Positions 1 to 5,064 of a stretch of 5,807 nt of DNA are shown one piece after another; positions within the stretch are counted from its first letter, which is position 1; every line of letters begins with the position of its first letter. The DNA is taken from NCBI GenBank assembly GCA_005239945.1, contig SBAY01000030.1, positions 1-5,807 on the forward strand, written 5' to 3'. Origin of the DNA: Nitrospira sp. GTDB taxonomy: Bacteria; UBA9089; CG2-30-40-21; SBAY01. The notes under the pieces were generated by a model that saw nothing but the letters and a program-made list of their open reading frames with translations, did no database searches and was not told the origin of the DNA. Position numbers and translations under genes: made by a program.

Positions 1-19
1 GAAAATAAAGGATTTCTTT

Positions 20-70
20 CTTGAATTCTCTTACCCTTACCCCCTTGAATCCTCGACCCCTTGAACCCTT
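20..70. repeat. C-rich short repeat (CCCTTGAA units)
   Basis: The motif CCCTTGAA occurs at 42-49 and 58-65, 16 bp apart, and a related CTTGAA occurs at 20-25. The surrounding sequence is rich in CCC and CTT. This looks like a small degenerate intergenic repeat downstream of the FAH gene. No coding potential or terminator is evident. Function unknown. Confidence 0.4.
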
Positions 71-100
71 TTTCCATTTTGCAGAAGTCTAATTATGTAA

Positions 101-125
101 ATCCTATTTATCCTGTCATCCTGTC
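101..125. repeat. ATCCTGTC tandem direct repeat
   Basis: ATCCTGTC is present twice head to tail at 110-117 and 118-125, preceded by a degenerate ATCCTATT at 101-108. The repeat abuts and overlaps the TAG stop codon (127-125) of the minus-strand FAH gene, so the last codons and stop of that gene may derive from the repeat. Such short repeats often behave as dispersed intergenic sequence, but that needs a genome-wide count. Confidence 0.45.
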
Positions 126-865
126 TAAAATGAGAATTGCTGACCAATCACATAATTTCTTAAAATCCCAATCCCTTCAATCTTAACTTCAATTACATCT
201 CCAGGTTGCATTGGTCCGATACCGGCTGGTGTACCGGTAGTAATTACATCTTCAGGTAATAAGGTCATAATCTTAGAAATAAAACTTACTAACTCCGCAA
301 TGCTAAAAATAAGGTTATTTGTACTGGAGGATTGTTTTAACTCACCATTTAAGTAGGATTCGATCTTCAGGTTATCTGGGTCTATGCCATCAACCAGAAA
401 AGGGCCTATGGCTGAGAAGGTATCAAAGGATTTTGCTCGAGTCCACTGACCATCCTTTTTTTGCAGGTCTCTTGCTGTAACATCATTAAAACAGGTAAAG
501 CCTGAAATTTTATCCCAGACATCCTGAGGTTCCAGGTCTTTCACTTTATCTTTGATAATAACTGCCAATTCCGCCTCATAATCTAATTGTCCTACTTGAG
601 CAGGATAGATAATAGAATCCTCGTGCCCAATGACCGAGGTAGAAGGTTTCAGAAATAAAATCGGTTCCTCTGGGATAGGCAAGTTCAGTTCTTGAGCATG
701 GTCTTTATAATTTAACCCAACGGCAATTATCTTTGATGGTTGACAGGGAGGTAAAATTTTCACCTCCTTCAATCCATAAACAACCCCATCTTCAGAGGTA
801 ATAAGCTCTTCTACTACTGTTCCCTTTTTATTTGTTTTTCCATCAAAAAACCTAACCCATTTCAT
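125..865 (-). CDS. Fumarylacetoacetate hydrolase (FAH) family protein
   Basis: Probable 246-residue cytosolic enzyme of the FAH/MhpD superfamily, whose members hydrolyse, decarboxylate or isomerise 2-oxo acid intermediates using a divalent metal. Visible motifs are KIIAVGLNYKDHAQE near the N-terminus, the metal-ligand segment LDYEAELAVII, the GFTCFNDVTARDLQ segment carrying the next acidic ligand, the KSFDTF loop followed by GP, and the closing TTGTPAGIG motif with PGDVIEV after it. The substrate cannot be read from sequence; names such as 2-hydroxyhepta-2,4-diene-1,7-dioate isomerase are often attached without proof. The frame is open to an ATG at 964. I prefer the ATG at 865 because MKWVRFFDG matches the family start, a GGTGA sits about 10 nt upstream, and the extra 33 residues are unlike FAH proteins. 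It lies 209 bp downstream of priA on the same strand, with no obvious functional link. Confidence 0.9.
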   Translation of the reverse strand: MKWVRFFDGKTNKKGTVVEELITSEDGVVYGLKEVKILPPCQPSKIIAVGLNYKDHAQELNLPIPEEPILFLKPSTSVIGHEDSIIYPAQVGQLDYEAELAVIIKDKVKDLEPQDVWDKISGFTCFNDVTARDLQKKDGQWTRAKSFDTFSAIGPFLVDGIDPDNLKIESYLNGELKQSSSTNNLIFSIAELVSFISKIMTLLPEDVITTGTPAGIGPMQPGDVIEVKIEGIGILRNYVIGQQFSF

Positions 866-1074
866 CTTATATCTATCACCTATTAGCCAAAAGTTCTCAT
901 CCGAAGTTTCCTGCACAAAGGAATTAGAAGCCTCAACGAATTTGAGGTTCCTCTCCCTGAACAAGTTCGGGTATCCGCTGAGAATTTTTGACTAATAATT
1001 GCTATACCCACTTTTATTACACATACCCGTCATTGGCCTTTCATCTCCACGGTTTCCAGAACAGGAATTAACTT
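866..1074. other. Intergenic gap between priA and FAH gene
   Basis: No gene is supported here. An inverted repeat GGGTAT (969-974) / ATACCC (1004-1009) encloses 29 nt and overlaps the doubtful N-terminal extension of the FAH frame. There is no G+C-rich stem with a T-run that would make a clear priA terminator. A promoter for the FAH gene may lie here, but I cannot point to one with confidence. Confidence 0.35.
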
Positions 1075-3078
1075 CTACAGCAGACCAATGGGGTCTATAT
1101 CTATAGTTATTTTCAGGTCCTTAGGAATAGATATCCTGGCAGAAACAGTCTTCAATAATTCTTGAAGGGATTTGGGACTACCTTTGAGAAGTATTTGCCA
1201 GCGATATTCCTGTTTTATCTTTGTCAAAGGACACGGTGCAGGCCCTAAAATCAGACTCGTTTGAGCTTTATTCATCATTCGTAAATGAGCAGCTATGGTT
1301 TGGGCTAATTTGATGGTATGCTCTTCCTCTTTACCTTTGACGATTATATTGGCTAAATGGGCAAACGGTGGATAGTTAAGTTCTTTGCGGAAGGAAATCT
1401 CATTTGCATAAAACGAATGATAATCTTGTGTTTTAGCAAATTGAATAGTTGGATTGTCCGGATTATAGGTTTGAATAATAACTAATCCTGGCCTCTGTCC
1501 TCTTCCGGCCCGACCGGCTACCTGGGTAAGTAAGGCAAATATTCGTTCCGAGGCACGAAAATCAGGTAGATTTAAACCCACATCCACTGAAATCACACCA
1601 ACTAAGGTAATCTTCGGAAAATCCAATCCCTTGGCAATCATTTGTGTCCCAACTAATATATCCCCTTGAGATTGAAAGAACGAAAGGATATTTTCATGAG
1701 AGCCTCTTTTTTTCGTTGTGTCTAAATCCATCCTTGATATTTTTACCTGAGGAAATAGTTTTTGTAGTTCATTTTCCACCTTCTGAGTTCCTGTCCCGGA
1801 ATATTTGATTTGGGTCCCCTGGCATTTAGGGCAGACCTCTGGTGCTGTTTTTTGAAAATAGCAATAATGGCACTTGAGCATCTTGTCATGGAAATGGTAG
1901 GTTAAGGTAATTTCACAATTAGGACATTTGAGCGTTGCGCCGCAATCCAGACATTGAATAAAGGTAGCAAATCCCCTTCGATTCAAAAAGATAATTACCT
2001 GTTCCTGCCTTTTTAGCCTCACGGCAATTTCCTGTTTTAATTTATTACTGAAAATGCCGTAATTACCCATTTTATGTTCTTCCTTCATATCGACTATTTC
2101 TACCTCTGCCAGGGGTTTATGGTCAATCCGACAAGGTAGGTTGAGGTAGATAGATTTATTTATGGAGGTATTATAAAATGTCTCTAATGAAGGGGTAGCA
2201 CTGCCAAGAATGGTCACGGCATTATTGAATTTTGCCCGCATAATAGCCACATCCCTTGCCTGGTAGCGTGGAGTGGCATCATATTGTTTATAAGTAGTTT
2301 CATGCTCTTCATCGATGACAATCAACCCCAAATTTTCTATCGGGGCAAAAACCGCAGACCTGGCACCAATAACAATTTCTGCCTCGCCTGCCTGTATCCG
2401 ACGCCATTGCAATAATCGCTCTTTTCTTGATAATTTACTATGCAAAACCGCTATTGTCTCGCCAAAACGGGATTTAAACCGCTCAACTGTTTGTGGGGTA
2501 AGGGCTATCTCCGGAACCAAAACAATAGCCCCTTTACCTGCTTTTAGTCCCTCGCTTATGGCTTGAAGGTATACCTCGGTCTTACCACTGCCTGTTATCC
2601 CATGTAACAGAAATACCTTGAATTGGTTATTTTTAATATAGGGAGTGATTGTTTCTAATGCTTGAGCCTGCTCTGCGGTCAATTTTAAAGGATAAGAGGT
2701 CGGACAAGCCTGATCTGTCTGACCGGTGTGACTTCTCTGACTCGTTCGACTTGTCCCCCTAATAGGTAAAGCCGATTCAATTACCTCACCCCAGGTAGAA
2801 AGGTAATATGTAGCCAGCCATTGAGTCAATTTTAGCATTTCAGGGGTTAAGATAGGTTTTGGGTCTAATATCTTTAAAATATCCTTTACTTTGTAGGTAG
2901 GAGAGAAGGAATCCAGGAGGATATTAACAATATATCCTTGGAGAGGCTTACCTTGTTGTTGTCTGCCAAAGGGAACTAAGACGCGTTTGCCGATTTCTAT
3001 ATCCTGTTCTAATTCCTTTGGAACGGCATAAGTAAAGGCTTTATCAATCGGTAACCCCACAACTACCTCTATATACAT
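1075..3078 (-). CDS. priA: Primosomal protein N' (replication restart helicase PriA)
   Basis: A 667-residue superfamily 2 3'-5' DNA helicase that recognises stalled forks and starts reloading of the replicative helicase. Domains in order: N-terminal 3' DNA-binding domain (about 1-105, with GKRVLVPFGRQ and the WLATYYLSTWGEV segment), helicase lobe 1 with Walker A GITGSGKT (160-167), DEEH (256-259) and GSATP (292-296), a zinc-binding insert with eight cysteines as four CxxC pairs (376/379, 385/388, 403/406, 416/419), lobe 2 with GTQMIAKGLDFP (477-488) and QVAGRAGRG (519-527), then the C-terminal domain ending DIDPIGLL. It is shorter than the 732-residue E. coli protein. The difference lies between ALP (residue 105) and LTAEQ (133), where about 90 residues holding the winged helix in E. 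coli are reduced to about 27, including a three-residue-period repeat. The ATG at 3078 has AGAGGAA about 9 nt upstream. Confidence 0.96.
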   Translation of the reverse strand: MYIEVVVGLPIDKAFTYAVPKELEQDIEIGKRVLVPFGRQQQGKPLQGYIVNILLDSFSPTYKVKDILKILDPKPILTPEMLKLTQWLATYYLSTWGEVIESALPIRGTSRTSQRSHTGQTDQACPTSYPLKLTAEQAQALETITPYIKNNQFKVFLLHGITGSGKTEVYLQAISEGLKAGKGAIVLVPEIALTPQTVERFKSRFGETIAVLHSKLSRKERLLQWRRIQAGEAEIVIGARSAVFAPIENLGLIVIDEEHETTYKQYDATPRYQARDVAIMRAKFNNAVTILGSATPSLETFYNTSINKSIYLNLPCRIDHKPLAEVEIVDMKEEHKMGNYGIFSNKLKQEIAVRLKRQEQVIIFLNRRGFATFIQCLDCGATLKCPNCEITLTYHFHDKMLKCHYCYFQKTAPEVCPKCQGTQIKYSGTGTQKVENELQKLFPQVKISRMDLDTTKKRGSHENILSFFQSQGDILVGTQMIAKGLDFPKITLVGVISVDVGLNLPDFRASERIFALLTQVAGRAGRGQRPGLVIIQTYNPDNPTIQFAKTQDYHSFYANEISFRKELNYPPFAHLANIIVKGKEEEHTIKLAQTIAAHLRMMNKAQTSLILGPAPCPLTKIKQEYRWQILLKGSPKSLQELLKTVSARISIPKDLKITIDIDPIGLL
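2697..2750 (-). repeat. 9-bp tandem repeat in frame within priA
   Basis: Six consecutive imperfect 9-bp units on the minus strand: GTCGAACGA, GTCAGAGAA, GTCACACCG, GTCAGACAG, ATCAGGCTT and GTCCGACCT. Because 9 is a multiple of 3, the frame stays open and encodes a low-complexity three-residue-period linker (roughly SRT-SQR-SHT-GQT-DQA-CPT). The block is also bounded by an inverted repeat, GGACAAG (2702-2708) and CTTGTCC (2750-2756). It occupies the place where the PriA winged-helix domain would normally be. Confidence 0.8.
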
Positions 3079-3087
3079 TAATTCTTC

Positions 3088-3094
3088 TTCCTCT
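3088..3094 (-). promoter_or_regulatory. priA ribosome binding site
   Basis: AGAGGAA on the minus strand lies 9 nt upstream of the ATG at 3078. This supports that start codon, which also begins a canonical PriA N-terminus (MYIEVVVGLPID). Confidence 0.75.
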
Positions 3095-3104
3095 AATAAT
3101 TATT

Positions 3105-3112
3105 AATCAACC
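3105..3112. repeat. Target site duplication, priA-proximal copy
   Basis: AATCAACC directly abuts the GTAA end of the MITE-like element. The identical partner is at 3309-3316. The perfect match suggests a fairly recent insertion, while the terminal repeats have only one mismatch. Confidence 0.78.
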
Positions 3113-3308
3113 GTAACCGTTCAGGTAGATAAACTGTAGGCATTTAGGCTGTAGGGCGGAGGTAGGTGAGATGATAGGAAACTTAAGGAATTTGATAACC
3201 ACGGTTTTGATGGCGACTCAAAAACATGGAAAACGAGAAGATTTTGGCTCATCAATACTCAATAGCTAACAGTCTACAGCCTATAGCCTAAACAAGCTGA
3301 ACAGTTAC
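3113..3308. mobile_element. IS66-type MITE with 8-bp target duplication
   Basis: A 196-bp non-coding element with terminal inverted repeats GTAACCGTTCAG (3113-3124) and CTGAACAGTTAC (3297-3308), 11 of 12 matching. It is flanked by a perfect 8-bp direct repeat AATCAACC at 3105-3112 and 3309-3316, placed exactly at the outer ends. A subterminal inverted repeat, TTTAGGCTGTAGG (3143-3155) against CCTATAGCCTAAA (3280-3292), matches at 12 of 13. Ends beginning GTAA and 8-bp target duplications are the known hallmark of the IS66 family, so this is inferred to be a non-autonomous derivative moved in trans. It has no transposase. It sits immediately upstream of the priA ribosome binding site, so it lies in the priA leader or promoter. 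Confidence 0.8.
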
Positions 3309-3316
3309 AATCAACC
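3309..3316. repeat. Target site duplication, distal copy
   Basis: AATCAACC directly follows the GTTAC end of the element. Removing 3113-3316 restores a continuous pre-insertion site. Confidence 0.78.
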
Positions 3317-3337
3317 TTAGTCTGCTTCAATGCTTTA

Positions 3338-3412
3338 TTAGAAAAAAGCTGGATTTCGCCGTCTTTTTTCTTTATATTCTTGCTGTCTAATTTACAATTT
3401 AAGATGCGCTCC
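3338..3412. repeat. Dispersed hairpin repeat, copy A
   Basis: It begins TTAGAAAAAAGCTGG, continues TTTCGCCGTCTTTTTTC and ends near ATTTACAATTTAAGATG. The stem GAAAAAAG (3341-3348) pairs with CTTTTTTC (3363-3370) over a 14-nt loop. A related copy lies at 5385-5477. In that copy both arms are one base shorter, so the pairing is kept, which suggests the folded form is maintained. It could act as a weak terminator or transcript-end structure, but the stem is nearly all A-T and I cannot tell which strand matters. Confidence 0.6.
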
Positions 3413-3420
3413 TCCCCCCT

Positions 3421-3449
3421 ATTTTACTCCATTTTAGTCAAGATGTCAA
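3421..3449 (-). promoter_or_regulatory. Sigma70-type promoter facing priA
   Basis: On the minus strand the -35 box TTGACA (3449-3444) and the -10 box TAAAAT (3426-3421) are separated by exactly 17 nt. A second TTGACT lies inside the spacer. Transcription would start near 3414 and run through the dispersed hairpin repeat and the MITE into priA, giving a leader of about 340 nt. It lies immediately beyond the attC-like site at 3456-3590, so it reads away from the cassette array. A more degenerate relative of the same block lies at 5682-5710. Confidence 0.6.
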
Positions 3450-3455
3450 AAATAG

Positions 3456-3590
3456 CACCTAACGATAAAGCTAAGCTCCTACGGGGAGAATTACCACAAA
3501 ACTTTGTTAGCAAGATAAAAGCTTGATAAACCACAAAACTTTGAAAACACACCACATTCCCCGCAGTTAGGTGTAGCGCATTGTTAGGTG
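3456..3590 (-). repeat. Integron attC-like recombination site 1
   Basis: A 135-bp imperfect palindrome with outer boxes CACCTAAC (3456-3463) and GTTAGGTG (3583-3590), fitting the RYYYAAC / GTTRRRY consensus of integron attC sites. An inner arm pair, CGGGGA (3482-3487) and TCCCCG (3558-3563, extended by CAGTTAGGTG), is separated from the outer boxes by short unpaired spacers, which is the R/L box layout of attC. The central 92 bp (3482-3573) is identical to that of the site at 4292-4424. Inside it ACCACAAAACTTTG occurs twice, 37 nt apart. Reading on the minus strand, it begins 5 bp after the stop of the antitoxin-like gene, as expected for the attC of a gene cassette. Confidence 0.72.
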
Positions 3591-3595
3591 AAACT

Positions 3596-3778
3596 TTACT
3601 TTTTATCTCTTTTTACTTTTCTTTCTAATTCTTTTAGATTATATTCTTTCTCTGCCATTTTAACCCTAATCTCGTGAAGTCCAGCCATCATATCATCCAC
3701 TTCACCCTTTGAATTTACAAACTCTTTGGCAATACTTTCCCGAACATTTACTTGATAGAACTTGCTAAAATAAGACAT
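3596..3778 (-). CDS. Small antitoxin-like protein, partner of PIN toxin
   Basis: A 60-residue charged protein, MSYFSKFYQVNVRES at the start and a lysine/arginine-rich end (ELERKVKRDKK). The segment GLHEIRVKMAEKEYN in the second half contains the HEIR motif I associate, from memory, with small genes next to PIN-domain toxins; I cannot confirm a named family. An upstream ATG at 3844 is in frame, but the ATG at 3778 is preferred because a strong AGGAGG (3792-3787) sits 8 nt before it. That Shine-Dalgarno overlaps the stop codon of the toxin gene, indicating translational coupling. The order toxin then antitoxin is the reverse of classical vapBC. The stop codon lies 5 bp from the attC-like site, typical of a cassette gene. 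Role as antitoxin is inferred from size and position only. Confidence 0.72.
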   Translation of the reverse strand: MSYFSKFYQVNVRESIAKEFVNSKGEVDDMMAGLHEIRVKMAEKEYNLKELERKVKRDKK

Positions 3779-3786
3779 ACAACTTA

Positions 3787-3792
3787 CCTCCT
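3787..3792 (-). promoter_or_regulatory. Strong RBS overlapping toxin stop
   Basis: AGGAGG on the minus strand, 8 nt upstream of the ATG at 3778, shares bases with the TGA stop of the PIN gene (3794-3792). It decides the start of the antitoxin-like gene and couples the two reading frames. Confidence 0.75.
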
Positions 3793-4251
3793 CAAAGCAT
3801 TGCAGGTTCAACAATTTCAATTGGCTCGTACCCAAGCAAAACATTCACTACGCTTACTTCCCTCTTAGTTTTAAGTTTAACAATATGCTCAAAGTTCCAG
3901 CTTACCAAAATGTTTACTGAATTAATCGTTGCTACTGCAATATGAATGGCATCTTCAATGTGCTTTACTGGAATGATCCCCCTTGAAACATATTCCTCAG
4001 ATAATATTCTAATTTCTTCGCTTTTACTCGAGAGTGAATCAAAATTTTTTTACAAGATTGATTAAGTTTTTTCTTAACTTTTCGTCGCCAGTAGCTTCCA
4101 TCTCTCTTATTACCAGATCGGAAATAAGTATCTGATACTCCTTCAGTTTCAACCAAAATTGTCTTGTTATTTCTTGACGATATGAATTCTTCTCATCAAA
4201 GTAAGCGTTGGGTACTGATGTGTCCAAGTATAATTTAGGTTTCCTTGTCAT
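3792..4251 (-). pseudogene. PIN-domain (VapC-like) toxin, frameshifted
   Basis: The gene starts MTRKPKLYLDTSVPNAYFDE at an ATG with AAGGTG close upstream and is a PIN-domain nuclease of the VapC-like type, whose members cut RNA. As read, it stops after 70 residues. The minus strand has seven As (plus-strand T run 4045-4051); with six, the frame continues as a 152-residue protein to the TGA at 3794-3792. The restored part carries HIEDAIHIAVATINS, then NILVSWNFEHI and ends VVNVLLGYEPIEIV, the expected second half of this family. Catalytic acidic positions are present in the corrected numbering: D10, E50, D100, with N119 in the WNF motif. Only +1 shifting or loss of one A repairs it, so classic -1 slippage would not. 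It may be a real mutation, transcript slippage or a homopolymer sequencing error. It is followed at once by a coupled antitoxin-like gene inside an attC-bounded cassette. Confidence 0.85.
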
Positions 4252-4291
4252 ATTTGCACCTTAATTTTTTGTTTAAACTTAAGCAGAATTT
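4252..4291 (-). other. Leader of the toxin-antitoxin cassette
   Basis: These 40 bp separate the attC-like site from the toxin start. On the minus strand they are A/T-rich and end in AAGGTG a few bases before the ATG. I see no clear -35/-10 pair, so transcription may depend on a weak or unusual promoter or on read-through. Confidence 0.4.
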
Positions 4292-4424
4292 CACCTAACG
4301 ATAATCTCACCTACTGCGGGGAGAATTACCACAAAACTTTGTTAGCAAGATAAAAGCTTGATAAACCACAAAACTTTGAAAACACACCACATTCCCCGCA
4401 GTTAGGTGCAGCGACGGGTTGAAC
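4292..4424 (-). repeat. Integron attC-like recombination site 2
   Basis: The second site shares a 92-bp identical core (4317-4408) with the site at 3456-3590. The low-coordinate outer box is CACCTAAC (4292-4299). The inner arms are CACCTACTGCGGGGA (4308-4322) against the complement of TCCCCGCAGTTAGGTG (4393-4408); these pair throughout except for one extra base, resembling the extrahelical base of attC L boxes. The high-coordinate outer box is GTTGAAC (4418-4424), still GTTRRRY but different from site 1, as expected because this box belongs to the neighbouring cassette. The spacing between outer and inner boxes on this side is 9 nt in both copies. Confidence 0.72.
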
Positions 4425-4461
4425 TAAGCCGCTTTGCGGCAGTAGATTAAATAGTTCTACT
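4421..4461. repeat. Compound hairpin at relic left end
   Basis: GCCGC (4428-4432) and GCGGC (4436-4440) form a 5-bp stem with a TTT loop, enclosed by GAACTA (4421-4426) pairing with TAGTTC (4452-4457). AGTAGA (4441-4446) can alternatively pair with TCTACT (4456-4461). The two folds overlap and are mutually exclusive. Such structure is typical of single-strand recognised transposon ends, but it could also be a transcription-end structure. Confidence 0.55.
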
Positions 4462-4556
4462 ATCCTATCTCTTTTAAGTTTATCATATACCGTATTCGAT
4501 GTCAAGAGAAAAAATCCCCAGTGATGATTTTAGTAGTAGATATTCCTCATTTGGGT

Positions 4557-4562
4557 TATAAT
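4557..4562 (+). promoter_or_regulatory. Possible -10 box upstream of integrase relic
   Basis: A perfect TATAAT lies 58 bp before the ATG of the integrase-like fragment. No good -35 hexamer occurs 16-18 bp upstream, so promoter strength is doubtful. Confidence 0.4.
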
Positions 4563-4605
4563 ATAAGTCAGTCGAACAGCATTTTGATGCTCATATCACT
4601 TTAAT

Positions 4606-4612
4606 AGGAGGT
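4606..4612 (+). promoter_or_regulatory. Strong RBS before integrase-like start
   Basis: AGGAGGT ends 8 nt before the ATG at 4621, supporting this as the native start of the former integrase gene, which has kept its translation signal. Confidence 0.7.
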
Positions 4613-4620
4613 GTATCATT

Positions 4621-4692
4621 ATGAGTGAACTTCGACAACGCATGATTGAAGATTTGCAGTTAAGGGGGATGTCAGAACGGACACAGCAATCA
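4621..4692 (+). pseudogene. Tyrosine integrase N-terminal fragment
   Basis: The first 24 codons (starting MSELRQRMIEDLQLRG and continuing with MSERTQ) match, from recall, the N-terminal SAM-like core-binding segment of tyrosine recombinases of the type encoded next to IS91 transposases. Homology stops at about 4690, where the family would continue SYVRAVRQL. The frame then runs through unrelated codons to a TAA at 4759-4761. The rest of the integrase, including all catalytic residues, is gone, so this is a remnant created by a large deletion that joined it to the transposase relic. Confidence 0.72.
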
Positions 4693-5064
4693 GAAGATAA
4701 TTTACAATATTCTCTTTCGCACCTCAGCCGCAGCCTTGCAGGAGTTGGACTTAGACCCTAAATATGTTGGCGGGAAAATAGGTATGGTAGGCGTTCTACA
4801 CACCTGGGCCGGGACAAGATGTATCATCCACACATCCATTATATCATACCAGGAGGCGGTTTTTCTCCTGATGGTACTCAATGGCTCTCTGCAAGGAAGA
4901 ATTTCCTCATGCCGGTCAAGGCACTTTCTATCATTTTCCGAGCAAAATTCCGGGATGAATTGAAAAAGGATGAAATCAATCCATTTCGCTATCCAAAGTG
5001 CGGGAGTGTGATAATAATGATTGAGGAGTTACGACCAAAGAAAAGGGAACCACCTGTATCATGA
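4691..5064 (+). pseudogene. IS91-family transposase relic
   Basis: Three pieces of one HUH-type rolling-circle transposase are recognisable. Piece 1 (frame of 4736) reads IIYNILFRTSAAALQEL, then LDLDPKYVGGKIGMVGV and LHTW at 4796-4807. Piece 2 (frame of 4819) reads GRDKMYHPHIHYIIPGGG, then FSPDGTQWLSARKNFLMP to FRDELKK near 4968, including the HIH metal-binding motif. The shift between them is explained by one missing G in the run at 4806-4808. Piece 3 continues directly as NPFRYPKCGSVIIMIEELRP to the TGA at 5062-5064, the C-terminal zinc-ribbon-like tail; its first cysteine is replaced by tyrosine. The N-terminal zinc domain and the large region between pieces 2 and 3, which would hold the catalytic tyrosines, are missing. 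It cannot be active. Confidence 0.85.

Larger units (their letters stand above)
3463..4298 (-). mobile_element. Putative integron cassette with toxin-antitoxin genes
   Basis: Cutting both attC-like sites between G and TT of the GTTAGGTG box gives a cassette of about 836 bp. It begins TTAGGTG on the minus strand, carries the PIN toxin and antitoxin-like genes, and ends with its own site whose box CACCTAAC is the exact complement of the cassette start. That self-match is the rule for a cassette that can circularise. Toxin-antitoxin cassettes are well known in chromosomal integrons, where they are thought to stabilise arrays. No integrase (intI) gene is visible in the window, so the integrase would act from elsewhere or be absent. 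Confidence 0.65.

Noticed and set aside
866..964. N-terminal extension of the FAH protein from the ATG at 964
   Set aside because: The extra 33 residues are unlike family members, and the ATG at 865 gives the expected MKWVRFFDG start with a plausible RBS.
2315..2566. Plus-strand 83-codon frame
   Set aside because: It lies antisense within conserved helicase motifs of PriA and has no RBS or recognisable product.
3779..3844. Longer start for the antitoxin-like gene
   Set aside because: The extension runs backwards over the toxin gene's last codons, and the ATG at 3778 has a strong AGGAGG at ideal spacing.
4045..4051. Programmed -1 ribosomal frameshift at A-AAA-AAA
   Set aside because: The heptamer is in register, but a -1 shift leads into the wrong frame; only +1 or loss of one base restores the PIN domain.
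3965..4156. Minus-strand 63-codon frame across the toxin gene
   Set aside because: It is an out-of-frame reading of the PIN gene; the PIN motifs lie in the other frames.
3456..4424. CRISPR array
   Set aside because: Only two long repeats about 740 bp apart, with genes between them; no short regularly spaced repeats or spacers.
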